Program-made: the position numbers and the translations under genes
In this document: piece after piece, positions 8,631-16,900 of the stretch
Layout: every line of letters starts with the position of its first letter
Position numbering within the stretch: position 1 is the stretch's first letter
Assembly (NCBI GenBank): GCA_034678485.1
Contig: JAXDBU010000073.1
Span: forward strand, 1-64,000
DNA length: 64,000 nucleotides
Origin: PLanc-01 sp034678485
Lineage (GTDB): Bacteria > Planctomycetota > Phycisphaerae > Sedimentisphaerales > Anaerobacaceae
Reading direction: 5' to 3'
Notes under the pieces: model-generated
Database searches by the model: none
The model's input: the letters and a program-made list of their open reading frames with translations, nothing else
What the model was told of the DNA's origin: nothing

Positions 8631-9935
8631 CTACGGGTGCGCCAGTCGCGGCAGGACCAGGGCGATGTCCGGGATCAGGATCAGCAGGATCGCCACAACG
8701 GCCAAGGCAATCAGGAACGGGATAGCCCCGCGGAAGATCGACTCCAGGGGCACGTCCCGCTCGATCCCGCTGACGACGTAAACGCACACCCCCACCGGCG
8801 GCGTAATCGTGCCCATCTGCGTCACGAGCACGATCATCACGCCGAACCAGATCGGATCGAAGCCCAGGTTCGTCACCACCGGGTAGAAGATCGGGATCGT
8901 CAGAAGAACCAGAGCCAGCGCGTCCACGAAACAGCCCGCGATGAGGTAAAAGCCTGTGATTAGGATCATGATCGCCCAGGCGGGCAGAGGCAGGCCCCCG
9001 AGCCAGTTGGCTGTCGCGAACGGGATTTGCGTCACCGCCAGGAAGTGCCCGAAGACCTTCGCGCCGGCCACGATAATCATCACCATGACCGAGGTCCGCA
9101 GCGTCTCCTTGAGCGACTGCACGAACATGCGGAAACCAAGCTTGCGCCGAATGACGGTGATGGCGAGGGTGCCCGCGGCCCCGATGGCGGCCCCCTCGGT
9201 CGGGGTGAAGATCCCCATGAACATGCCGCCCATGACGGCCAGGAACAGCAGCATCGTCTCCCAGGCCCCGCGAAGAGAGAGGACTTTGGCCTTCCATGAG
9301 GACGAGGGCGCGGCCGGCCCGAGTTCCGGGCGGCGTTTGCACTGGAGGTAGATCACGGCGCAGAACAGCAGCGCCGTCACAATCCCCGGCAGGATTCCCG
9401 CTATGAATAGACTGCCGATCGACTGCTCGGTCATGATCGCGTAGACGATGAAGACGACGCTGGGCGGGATCATCATGCCGATGGTCCCGCCGGAGGCGAC
9501 GGCCCCGCAGGCCAGCTCCATGCTGTACTTGTACCGCTTCATCTCGGGCAGCGCCACCAGGGCCATCGTCGCCGACGTGGCGGGACCGGACCCGCAGATC
9601 GCGCCGAACGCCGTGCAGGCGCCGACCGTCGCCATCGCCAGTCCGCCCGGCAGCGGACCCAGCCAGTGGTACGCCGCATCGAACAGGCGCCGGCTGATCC
9701 CGCCGTGAAACGCGATCTGGCCCATGAGCACGAACAGCGGGATCACCGTCAGGCTGTAGGAGGCGAAGGTGTTGTACAGATCCATCGTCATCATGCTCAC
9801 AGCCGCGTGCGGGTTCACCACCCAGGCGAAGCCCACGAACCCCACCACCGCCATGGCGAACGCCACCGGCATGCTGCTGCACAACAGCACGACCAATGCG
9901 ATGCAACCCACGATGCCGATCTGTTCGTTCGTCAC
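8631..9935 (-). CDS. dctM: TRAP transporter large permease subunit DctM
   Basis: The 12-TM subunit that drives Na+-coupled uptake of the ligand delivered by the DctP-type binding protein. 434 residues from a GTG that overlaps the dctQ stop (GTGA). Long hydrophobic segments run throughout, with family signatures such as GLAMATVGACTAFGAICGSG near residue 90 and IPPSVVFIVYAIMTEQSIG near 150. The upstream in-frame extension is dctQ sequence in another frame and is rejected. Translational coupling with dctQ is expected. Substrate cannot be read from this subunit; TRAP systems usually carry organic or sugar acids. Confidence 0.95.
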   Translation of the reverse strand: MTNEQIGIVGCIALVVLLCSSMPVAFAMAVVGFVGFAWVVNPHAAVSMMTMDLYNTFASYSLTVIPLFVLMGQIAFHGGISRRLFDAAYHWLGPLPGGLAMATVGACTAFGAICGSGPATSATMALVALPEMKRYKYSMELACGAVASGGTIGMMIPPSVVFIVYAIMTEQSIGSLFIAGILPGIVTALLFCAVIYLQCKRRPELGPAAPSSSWKAKVLSLRGAWETMLLFLAVMGGMFMGIFTPTEGAAIGAAGTLAITVIRRKLGFRMFVQSLKETLRTSVMVMIIVAGAKVFGHFLAVTQIPFATANWLGGLPLPAWAIMILITGFYLIAGCFVDALALVLLTIPIFYPVVTNLGFDPIWFGVMIVLVTQMGTITPPVGVCVYVVSGIERDVPLESIFRGAIPFLIALAVVAILLILIPDIALVLPRLAHP

Positions 9936-10459
9936 GGCTTCATCAGCTCCTTCCCGGGGTGCATCAGGTGGTACAAGATGACCAGGACCATCACGCCGGT
10001 GCACAGGGCCAGCCACCAGGCCAGCCAGAAGACCGGCCATCCGAGCGTCGGGGTCCCCTGCCCGCTGGCCCGCAGCTCGACTCCGTAGTGGACGAACCGC
10101 CAGGTCAGAAAGGCGAACATGGAAACGGTGATCAGGCGAGCGACGGTATCGACGAGGATGCGCCCGCGGCGTGAGAGCCTCTGCCAGAAGAACTCGATGG
10201 CGACATGGCCCTTGCAGCCGGTGGTGTAGGGCAGCCCGCCGGCGATGACGATGGCCCCGAGCAGCTCGACGATGTCATACGCGCCCTTGATGGGCCGGCT
10301 GAACAGCCACCGGCCCACCACATCCACGCAGGTCACCGCGATCATCGCTACGACGGCCACTCCTGCCACGATACCGAGGGCCGAGACGACCCGGCGCAAC
10401 GAGGACACGTAGCAGGCGTATGCGCCGCCAACAGCAGGGGTTTGATTGGGAGCCGGCAT
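9932..10459 (-). CDS. dctQ: TRAP transporter small permease subunit DctQ
   Basis: 175 residues with four hydrophobic helices, the normal DctQ size and layout. CVDVVGRWLFSRPIKGAYDIVELLGAIVIAGG is the conserved helix 2 region (quoted in part as VGRWLFSRPIKGAYDIVE). It sits three bases after dctP and overlaps dctM by four bases, so all three are one operon. DctQ bridges DctM and the binding protein in the membrane. Confidence 0.93.
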   Translation of the reverse strand: MPAPNQTPAVGGAYACYVSSLRRVVSALGIVAGVAVVAMIAVTCVDVVGRWLFSRPIKGAYDIVELLGAIVIAGGLPYTTGCKGHVAIEFFWQRLSRRGRILVDTVARLITVSMFAFLTWRFVHYGVELRASGQGTPTLGWPVFWLAWWLALCTGVMVLVILYHLMHPGKELMKP

Positions 10460-10462
10460 CAG

Positions 10463-11581
10463 CTATTGCACCGTCTGAGAGTACTTCACAACCAGGTCCT
10501 GGACATCCTTGAGAAACTGTTCGCCGGGCAGCCCTTTGGCCCTCGCGGCCTCGACGTAGGCGGCCAGCACAGGCTCCACCGCCTTCTTCCACTGCTGCTG
10601 CTCCTCAGCCGACAGCGTAATCATCTCTCGCGCCGGCTGCAAGCTCGTGACGAACGCCCGACCATCCGCATCCGCCTGGTCCCAGGCCTTGCCGTGTTTG
10701 GCCACCCATTCGGCGCTGACCTCAGTGATGGTCTTCTGAACATCGGCGGGCAGCTTTTCCCACTTGCCTTTGTTCATGACGACGAACATCGCGGTGGTGT
10801 AGCCGACCGCGGTGGCATCCGTCACGGAGCTGATGACCTCGCCCTGCTTCCAGCCTTTGAGCGTCTCGATGGGACACAGGGTCGCGTCGACCACGCCCTT
10901 GGACAGGGACTCATACGTATCGCCCTGCGGCATGGCTACGGGGGTGCCACCCAAGGCGGTGACGACCTTCTGCGACAGGCCCGTCGCACGGATCTTCAGA
11001 CCCTTCATGTCCTCCAGGGCCCGGACCGGCTTCTTTGAAGCCAGCAGTCCCGGCCCGTGGGCGTGAATGTACAACACGTGAACGCCGGCCACTTCCTGGG
11101 GCTTGTACTTCTCGACCATCTCCGTGGCGATCCGTGTCGCCACAGTGCCGCTCGGGTAACCTAACGGCAGATCCAATCCCTCCAGGAGCGGGAACCGACC
11201 CAGCGTGTAGGCGAAGCAGCTCATGCCAATGTCAGAGACGCCGTTGACCACGCCCTCATAGCACTGCGGTGCGGCCGTCAGCGTCCCCCCAGGATAGAGC
11301 GTGATCTGTACCTGGCCGTTGGTCCGCTTCTCGATCTCCTTGGCCCACTCGCCTGCCGTGACGGCCTGGATGTGCGTCGGCGGGAAGAAGACGCTGTAGG
11401 AGAGCTTGATCGCCTTGGCGGTCGGCGTGGGAGCGGGAGCAGGTGCAGACTGACTCGTCGCATCCGGTGTGGGCGAGGGCTGCTTGGTCTCCCCCCCCTG
11501 CTTCCTGCAACCCACCAGGGCGAAACACACGATAGCACTTACGACGAACGCGCCTGTCCAGTACTTTGTGCCTCTGCTCAT
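10463..11581 (-). CDS. dctP: TRAP transporter solute-binding lipoprotein DctP
   Basis: Captures the substrate outside the cytoplasmic membrane. 372 residues from an ATG preceded by AGGAGG; 44 codons of open frame further upstream are discarded because they look non-coding. A lipobox (VVSAIVCFALVGC) is followed by a Pro/Thr/Ala linker and the DctP fold (LSYSVFFPPTHIQAVTAGEW, then LYPGGTL, SDIGMSCFAYTLGRFPL, LKIRATGLSQKVV). The Arg of KIRATG matches the carboxylate-binding arginine of the family, suggesting an organic or sugar-acid ligand. Found downstream of a GH51 gene on the same strand, so uptake of an arabinose- or uronate-type product is plausible but inferred. Confidence 0.93.
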   Translation of the reverse strand: MSRGTKYWTGAFVVSAIVCFALVGCRKQGGETKQPSPTPDATSQSAPAPAPTPTAKAIKLSYSVFFPPTHIQAVTAGEWAKEIEKRTNGQVQITLYPGGTLTAAPQCYEGVVNGVSDIGMSCFAYTLGRFPLLEGLDLPLGYPSGTVATRIATEMVEKYKPQEVAGVHVLYIHAHGPGLLASKKPVRALEDMKGLKIRATGLSQKVVTALGGTPVAMPQGDTYESLSKGVVDATLCPIETLKGWKQGEVISSVTDATAVGYTTAMFVVMNKGKWEKLPADVQKTITEVSAEWVAKHGKAWDQADADGRAFVTSLQPAREMITLSAEEQQQWKKAVEPVLAAYVEAARAKGLPGEQFLKDVQDLVVKYSQTVQ

Positions 11582-11745
11582 ATGCGGCCTCCTATTCTCT
11601 GCCCCTGTGACGAATCTCCCACCAACAGGCCTACGGTCGCCACGCGGTCGCAGGCAAAGTGCAAATTGTACTGGCCGATTCCCCGCAATGCAATCTTCAA
11701 TGTCGATATTCACATCCGATGCCTACGGGGATCGCCGCGGCCCCC

Positions 11746-13602
11746 TCATCGGATGTCCACTGCGGCGACGGATAAGGCCGGCAGTGTCGCGGTCTCGCCG
11801 TGGAATCGCAGCGGCATCGTCTTCACCCGTTCAGGACGGTCCCAGCCGTTGGTGGCGTCGATCTGCCGGCGGTCCTGCGTATCGCCCACGACCTCGCCTG
11901 CGACAACCTTCATGCCGGTCCCGAAATCGCGGAGATCCACCCGGACCTCAACGGGCTCCGTTCGCGTGTTCACCACAAAGAGCGTGATCTGCTTGTGATC
12001 GTCCGAGGCACAGGCGGTGACGCTCAGCCAGCCCGGCGTCTCGCAGATCGTCAACGGCACCGGCTGTGTGTGATCGCGGAACAGTTTCATGACGTGGTAG
12101 GCCGGGATCTTGTACAAGCCCGATGCGTTGGTCTGGATCGTGCCGCCGCAGAAACTGTTGGCCAGGTTCGAGCGGCAGGCGATGGTCACGATGTCGCTGT
12201 TGCGGTGAAGAAGGTTGAGAAACCTCGCCTCGAACAGGGCGCAGTCGAGCGTATACAGCTTGCCCCGACCGAGACCCCAATTGCCTGCGTTGATGTTCCA
12301 CTCGGTGACAGCCAGACGGACCGTATCCCGGTAGGGAGAGTTACGGACGAGGTTCCGCAGGTCGCGAATGTTGGATTCGACCCACGCGAGGTCCGACGTG
12401 TAGTAGTGCGGGCAAAGGAAGCGGATGGAATCGCCGACTCGATCGAGCAGGCCGGCGCTGGGGAAGGAGGTGAAGATCGTCGCCTTCGGATCGGCCTTGT
12501 GAATTGCCTGGCAGAAATCGGCGATCTGGCCGGTCACCTCATCGCTGCCGACCTCGTTTCCGAGCTGCCAATACATGACCGCGTAGGGCTCCGGATGCCC
12601 GTTCTGTGCCCGTGTCTTCCCCCACCGCGTGTCCACCCCTCCGTTGCAGTACTCCACCAGTTCGCCGGCGCTCTGGGGCCCGTCGGCGAAGCTCATGCAG
12701 ACAAGCGGCTCGCTGTCCACCGCCCGGCAGAACTGAACGAATTCCTCGATGCCGACATCCCCTGGGTCCCGGCGTCCCCATGGCTGGGTCAGGAACGTCG
12801 GGCGCTGGTCCCGGTCGCCAACTTGCTCCTTCCACTTGTAGGCGCCGGGATCGACCGTGGAGCCGCCCCAGCGAAGGATGGGCGGACGCAACGCTCTGAT
12901 CGTTTCGACCACATCCTTGCGCCACCCGTCGATCTGGTCGGCGGGCATCAACGAGAGCTTGTCCATCCACAGGCTGCCCTCGCCGGCCGCTTCGATCTCG
13001 AAGACCGCCCGGTCCGTCGTCCCTGTACAGGTGAGCTTGGTGCGGATCGTCGCCCATTCGCTGCCGATTTGCCCGAGCGGCGCCGAGCCCAACGACATCC
13101 ACTGCCCGTCGGGAAGGAGGGCCTTGAGCCGGACCGACACATCCAGCCTGGGAGAGGTGCTGCGGAAGTGGCCACAGAACTGGTAGGTCATCCCCTTCGT
13201 CACAGCGAGCCGGCTCTGCGGCAATCGCCCCGCCCGCTCCTTCGTTGCGGTCAACCGCGCCGACCTCGCACCGTTCCATGGCTCTTGCGAGCTGTAGTCC
13301 CACGTTTCGTTCTCGTCCCAATCGCGATCGCACAAATTCAGCGCGCCCAGGTGATAGGCCCAGTTGGCGGTGGGAAGGACGCCCTCGAAGTCGCGGTTTC
13401 CCAGCATTTCGGCCCACATGCCGGGGACAACGTCGTCCAGCAACTCGATGAAGCCGCCATAGAGCATCGGGCTGATGCGCCCCCCATGAAGGGGTCTGTC
13501 CAGAACCACCAGATCGACCGTCTCGGCCGGCGCCGCCGCAGCGAGCACGAGAATAACCCCCAAACTGACACAGATAGTCGAAACCACGCTGTTAGAAACC
13601 AT
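11746..13602 (-). CDS. Exported GH51-type alpha-L-arabinofuranosidase
   Basis: Releases terminal L-arabinofuranose from arabinan or arabinoxylan. 618 residues from an ATG with GGAG eight bases upstream; the longer open frame is not used. A signal peptide (VVSTICVSLGVILVLAAAAPAE) is followed by a carbohydrate-binding-like beta domain with GGFIELLDDVVPGMWAE, then the catalytic barrel with LRWGGSTVDPGAYKWKE, the acid/base region YWQLGNEVGSDE and a nucleophile candidate in AVTEWNINAG, and a C-terminal beta domain. These match clan GH-A retaining enzymes. It lies 164 bases before dctP on the same strand and may share a transcript with the TRAP transporter. Confidence 0.9.
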   Translation of the reverse strand: MVSNSVVSTICVSLGVILVLAAAAPAETVDLVVLDRPLHGGRISPMLYGGFIELLDDVVPGMWAEMLGNRDFEGVLPTANWAYHLGALNLCDRDWDENETWDYSSQEPWNGARSARLTATKERAGRLPQSRLAVTKGMTYQFCGHFRSTSPRLDVSVRLKALLPDGQWMSLGSAPLGQIGSEWATIRTKLTCTGTTDRAVFEIEAAGEGSLWMDKLSLMPADQIDGWRKDVVETIRALRPPILRWGGSTVDPGAYKWKEQVGDRDQRPTFLTQPWGRRDPGDVGIEEFVQFCRAVDSEPLVCMSFADGPQSAGELVEYCNGGVDTRWGKTRAQNGHPEPYAVMYWQLGNEVGSDEVTGQIADFCQAIHKADPKATIFTSFPSAGLLDRVGDSIRFLCPHYYTSDLAWVESNIRDLRNLVRNSPYRDTVRLAVTEWNINAGNWGLGRGKLYTLDCALFEARFLNLLHRNSDIVTIACRSNLANSFCGGTIQTNASGLYKIPAYHVMKLFRDHTQPVPLTICETPGWLSVTACASDDHKQITLFVVNTRTEPVEVRVDLRDFGTGMKVVAGEVVGDTQDRRQIDATNGWDRPERVKTMPLRFHGETATLPALSVAAVDIR

Positions 13603-13769
13603 TCCGCAATCTCCATCGTTCGACCAGGCACCACGAAGTGCCGATTCCTGGCAGCATTGTAGGAAGGAGCCGGCGAAATGGCAAAGCCGAAAGCTGAAGA
13701 CAAGCGCCCGGCCGGGGGGGACATGTCCGTAGTTGCGCGCGTGCAATAGGGGTTCATGGAAACCCTGGA

Positions 13770-13798
13770 CTGTCATTCCCGCGGAGCGGGAATGACAG
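13770..13798. repeat. REP-like palindrome, copy B
   Basis: Perfect 13-bp arms CTGTCATTCCCGC / GCGGGAATGACAG around a 3-base loop GGA. The preceding GTTCATGGAAACCC (13752-13765) is also found directly before copy C at 21554, so the repeated unit is longer than the hairpin. Confidence 0.8.
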
Positions 13799-13820
13799 AG
13801 TCGGGGCACCGTCGCCTACA

Positions 13821-13917
13821 AGCACTATCAGATCATGTTCCCGACGGGTCGGACCCCCTCCAGCGCCAACAGTATGCAGATCGGCGAGATCGAGCTGATC
13901 GGGACTCTGGCGAAGTG
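13821..13917 (+). pseudogene. Possible 3' remnant of a discoidin-like domain protein
   Basis: The plus-strand frame reads YKHYQIMFPTGRTP, SSANSMQIGEIELIG and ends in a stop at 13917. Ends of this type (F-P...R...N..QI.EIEL.G) are common in planctomycete PEP-CTERM and discoidin-like proteins. No start or remaining domain is present and the fragment follows directly on repeat copy B, suggesting that the rest of the gene was lost. Short, so tentative. Confidence 0.4.
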
Positions 13918-14074
13918 ATTCGACTCCCCAAGCGGCTTGGACCGCTGAGGGATCGACAAGGTCGCAGAATCAAGCGTGGCTCCGGCAGACAATCTTCGGA
14001 GCCATGCTTTGTTGTGAATGAGCATGACGCGACCTCGTCCTTGTTCACCTGTCCCCGAGAGAGTCACTCGATCT

Positions 14075-14494
14075 TCAGGCCTTTCTCTTGTCGATCGCCC
14101 TGAGAATCCGCTCCCTGTCATTTTCAAATCCGAGCCGGTCTATCCGCTCCAGGAGAGCGGCCTCCGCGGCGGGACTGAAGCACGGATTGCCCACCAGGGT
14201 CAGCAGTACATCCGTCTTGTCGTTCTCGAAACCCAGGGTGGAGAACACCGCTTCGATCAGGTGAACCTGCACGGCGTCGGTGAGTCCCGGGCGTCTCGCG
14301 ATGCGTTTGAGGGAATCATGGCGGTCGTTCTCGAAGCCGAGCCGGCCGACGGCGTCGATCTCCTGCACCGTCGTCTCCATGGGCTCGACCGTCGCCGGTT
14401 GGCAGGAGCGATCCTTGTCCACATCGATCACGATGCACCCTGCTCCTATCACGGCCATCAGCAGCATTTCCACGATCAACAGGTGTCTTCTCAT
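14075..14494 (-). CDS. Small lipoprotein with three LGFEND helical repeats
   Basis: 139 residues. The signal sequence ends in a lipobox (LLMAVIGAGC), so it should be lipid-anchored. The remainder holds three copies of a unit starting RLGFENDR / TLGFENDK / RLGFENDR, 34-35 residues apart, each followed by predicted helix (LKRIARRP, LLTLVGNP, ILRAI). I do not recognise the family; DUF4476-like helical domains are a remote option. A purine-rich GGATTAGG lies before the ATG. It stands alone, divergent from the Nudix gene. Confidence 0.75.
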   Translation of the reverse strand: MRRHLLIVEMLLMAVIGAGCIVIDVDKDRSCQPATVEPMETTVQEIDAVGRLGFENDRHDSLKRIARRPGLTDAVQVHLIEAVFSTLGFENDKTDVLLTLVGNPCFSPAAEAALLERIDRLGFENDRERILRAIDKRKA

Positions 14495-14731
14495 AATCCT
14501 AATCCGCCTTTCCCAAGAACTATGGACCTCGATTCAAGGCCGTGCGTGGCAACGGCCGGCCTATCGCCCGTCAAACGCGAATCTTTTGTCCTCCAGAGCG
14601 AACCTCGTTGCATTGGAGCACGGAATCTGTCACCCTATTAAGGCCGCGGCAGAGCCCCTGGCAACAGGTGTGCCGCGCCGACACAGGTGGCGTCGAACAA
14701 CGAAGACAACGACTCGGAAGGACTCGTGAGA

Positions 14732-15358
14732 ATGGAACCGAACTGGCTCAAGTGGGCGAAGCAGTTGGCCGCTCTGGCTCAGAATGGTCTGACCTATTGT
14801 GACAATCCGTACGAAATCGAGCGATACGAGCACATCCGACAGATCGCCGCGGAGATGATGGCCGTGGGCTTCGACCTCGACGTCAAGACGTTCCTGGAAC
14901 TGTTCCCGCAAGAGAAAGGGTACGAGACGCCCAAGGTGGACGTCCGCGGCGCCGCCTTCCGCGACGGCAAGATCCTGCTGGTCCGCGAGAAGCTCGACGG
15001 CGGCAGATGGACCCTGCCCGGCGGCTGGGCGGACCCCTGCCAATCTCCCTCCGAGGCAGTAGTCCGCGAGGTCTTCGAGGAGTCGGGCTTCGAGGCCCGC
15101 GTGACGAAGCTCGCAGCGGTCTGGGACCGCAGCAGGCACCCGCACGAGCCCTTCATGCCCTTCCACATCTACAAGCTGTTCTTCCTCTGCGAAATCACGG
15201 GTGGCTCGCCCACCGAAAGTCACGAGACCACCGGCGTCGAACTCTTCGCGGAGAACGAGATCCCGCAGGACCTCTCCATCTCGCGGACGCTCCCCTTCCA
15301 GCTCGCCCGCATGTTCGAGCACTATCGCAATCCCGCTCTGCCCACGGACTTCGACTGA
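14732..15358 (+). CDS. Nudix hydrolase with N-terminal helical domain
   Basis: Hydrolyses a nucleoside-diphosphate-linked compound, probably ADP-ribose or a sugar nucleotide. 208 residues. An N-terminal helical region (NWLKWAKQLAALAQNGLTYC, ERYEHIRQIAAEMM) is typical of the NUDIX_N_2 subgroup. The Nudix box is GWADPCQ...REVFEESGF: the REVxEExG core is intact, but the first conserved Glu position is Gln. I prefer the ATG at 14732 (GGAAGG upstream) over a GTG 45 bases earlier. The EamA gene follows after three bases, so they form an operon. Confidence 0.9.
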   Translation: MEPNWLKWAKQLAALAQNGLTYCDNPYEIERYEHIRQIAAEMMAVGFDLDVKTFLELFPQEKGYETPKVDVRGAAFRDGKILLVREKLDGGRWTLPGGWADPCQSPSEAVVREVFEESGFEARVTKLAAVWDRSRHPHEPFMPFHIYKLFFLCEITGGSPTESHETTGVELFAENEIPQDLSISRTLPFQLARMFEHYRNPALPTDFD

Positions 15359-15361
15359 CGC

Positions 15362-16267
15362 ATGATCCAGGCCGTTATCACCTCGATTCTGTGGGCGATG
15401 TCGGCGGTCAGTGCCGGACGCAGCACCCGTCTGCTCGGCGCGAGCGTCGCGAATTTCAGCCGACTGGTGCTGGCCACAATCGTACTGGCCCTCTGGGCGC
15501 ACCTGTTCGGCCAGGGCCTTTCCGGCGCAGGGTTTCCCTGGCTGTTCCTCAGCGGGGTCGTCGGCTTCGGCATGGGCGACCTGGCCCTGTACGGCGCGTA
15601 CTGCTACCTCGGCCCGAGATTGGCGGTGCTGCTGTGCCTGTGCCTGGCCGTCCCCCTGGGGGCCATCATGGAATGGCTCTGGCTGGGTACCACGCTGACC
15701 GGGCCGCAGATCTTCTGGAGTTCGACCATCCTGGTGGGCGTGTTCGCGGCCCTCGCGCCGGACAAGCGGACCCCGGTCCCCGCCCGCGCGTGGTTCGTCG
15801 GGATCGCACTCGGCGCCATCGCGGCCCTCGGACAGGCCGGCGGCGCGGTCCTCACGCGGAAGGCCTTCGACGTCGCCCGAGACGCGGGCCAGCACATCGA
15901 CGGAGGCACCGCGGCCTATCAGCGAATCATCGGCGGCCTGCTCCTGACCGCCGTCGTCCTGCTCATCCACCGCCTGCACAAGTCCCCCGCCGCCCCACCA
16001 CAGGAAGCGGCCCCTGGCAACCATCCCTGGCGACGGGCCTGGCCGTGGGTGATAGCGAACGCCCTGTGCGGCCCGGCCATCGGCGTAGCCTTCTATCAGT
16101 GGGCTCTCGCAGTCGCCCCGACCGGGATCGTCCTATCCATCGTAGCCACGACGCCGCTGGTGGTGATCCCCTTCACGATGTTCTTGGACCACGAACACCC
16201 CACCCTCCGCTCCCTCATCGGCGGCGCCATCGCCGTCCTCGGCGCCGCCGCCCTGGCGTACAGATAG
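15362..16267 (+). CDS. EamA/DMT-superfamily permease
   Basis: 301 residues with about ten hydrophobic segments and the internal duplication typical of drug/metabolite transporters; the second half ends VLSIVATTPLVVIPFTMFL...SLIGGAIAVLGAAALAYR (quoted in part: LIGGAIAVLGAAALAYR), a characteristic EamA close. A polar loop at about residues 205-222 separates the halves. It starts three bases after the Nudix gene and probably relies on translational coupling, as no strong SD is visible. Substrate unknown. Confidence 0.88.
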   Translation: MIQAVITSILWAMSAVSAGRSTRLLGASVANFSRLVLATIVLALWAHLFGQGLSGAGFPWLFLSGVVGFGMGDLALYGAYCYLGPRLAVLLCLCLAVPLGAIMEWLWLGTTLTGPQIFWSSTILVGVFAALAPDKRTPVPARAWFVGIALGAIAALGQAGGAVLTRKAFDVARDAGQHIDGGTAAYQRIIGGLLLTAVVLLIHRLHKSPAAPPQEAAPGNHPWRRAWPWVIANALCGPAIGVAFYQWALAVAPTGIVLSIVATTPLVVIPFTMFLDHEHPTLRSLIGGAIAVLGAAALAYR

Positions 16268-16300
16268 ACCACCCCAGCCAGCGACCTATCTTGTCAGGGG

Positions 16301-16900
16301 TCATACTTCATCGTCAAAGAGTCTCGGTTGATGGAGTTTCGCTCTCTTTCCCATCATTCTCCCCTGCAGCGGGCGGAGATCCACAACCGCACCAAACTCG
16401 CTGAAAACGTCTGAGAATATATCCATGGCCTTGTTCCAGTAGATCATCGCACATGACATGGGCGCGCCTTTCCCTTCGTCCTTTCCGTCAACAAGAAAAC
16501 GAAGTCGCGTATCGTACAGGAAGCAAACCGCCGTTGCTCTGCCAAACACGTATTCCTTCCAGTGACTGGTGTTTGTCGCGACGGGGACCAACGCCAACAC
16601 TTCTGATCCGTGGTACTTGTGCGCATAGGCACACTTGTAGAGCCAATGTTTGATTGTCGTGCGCCGTTCTTTGTCTGAACCATATGGCGGATTCACATAG
16701 ATGGTCGGAAAATCCCAGGACTCCCGCAAACCATCCTGTTCAGGCAGCCGATATTCAGTCTCCGCATTTACTATAGACCATTCATTCGAACAGGGGTCCA
16801 ACGCGATTCGGCCTCCAAACACTTTACGTACCGCATCGACGTATTTGGGCGGAGTACACCAGTGGACACTCTGCGAGTTGACTGTCCGGCCTGCAGTCAT
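16301..16900 (-). CDS. Phage-type DNA N6-adenine methyltransferase (Dam-like)
   Basis: 199 residues from an ATG with AGGAG; the start overlaps the stop of the upstream gene by four bases (ATGA). The N-terminal SVHWCTPPKYVDAVRKVFGG, the DPCSNE motif and the catalytic NPPYG (IYVNPPYGSD) match the phage Dam N6-adenine methyltransferase family, where the S-adenosylmethionine methyl goes to adenine. Coupled to a putative nuclease, it would be the modification half of a restriction-modification pair. The two genes are clearly AT-richer than the neighbours, a sign of transfer. Recognition site unknown. Confidence 0.8.
   Translation of the reverse strand: MTAGRTVNSQSVHWCTPPKYVDAVRKVFGGRIALDPCSNEWSIVNAETEYRLPEQDGLRESWDFPTIYVNPPYGSDKERRTTIKHWLYKCAYAHKYHGSEVLALVPVATNTSHWKEYVFGRATAVCFLYDTRLRFLVDGKDEGKGAPMSCAMIYWNKAMDIFSDVFSEFGAVVDLRPLQGRMMGKRAKLHQPRLFDDEV

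Larger units (their letters stand above)
13603..14074. other. Intergenic region with one REP-like element
   Basis: About 470 bases upstream of the GH51 gene. A dispersed palindrome occupies 13770-13798. A short stretch near 13830-13920 reads in one frame as HYQIMFPTGRTPSSANSMQIGEIELIG (quoted in part: SSANSMQIGEIELIG), which resembles the end of a discoidin-like domain of an exported protein, so it may be a relic of a lost gene. Nothing else was recognised. Confidence 0.45.

Noticed and set aside
11800..13662. 620-codon plus-strand open frame over the GH51 gene
   Set aside because: GH51 motifs are clear on the minus strand; this frame has none.
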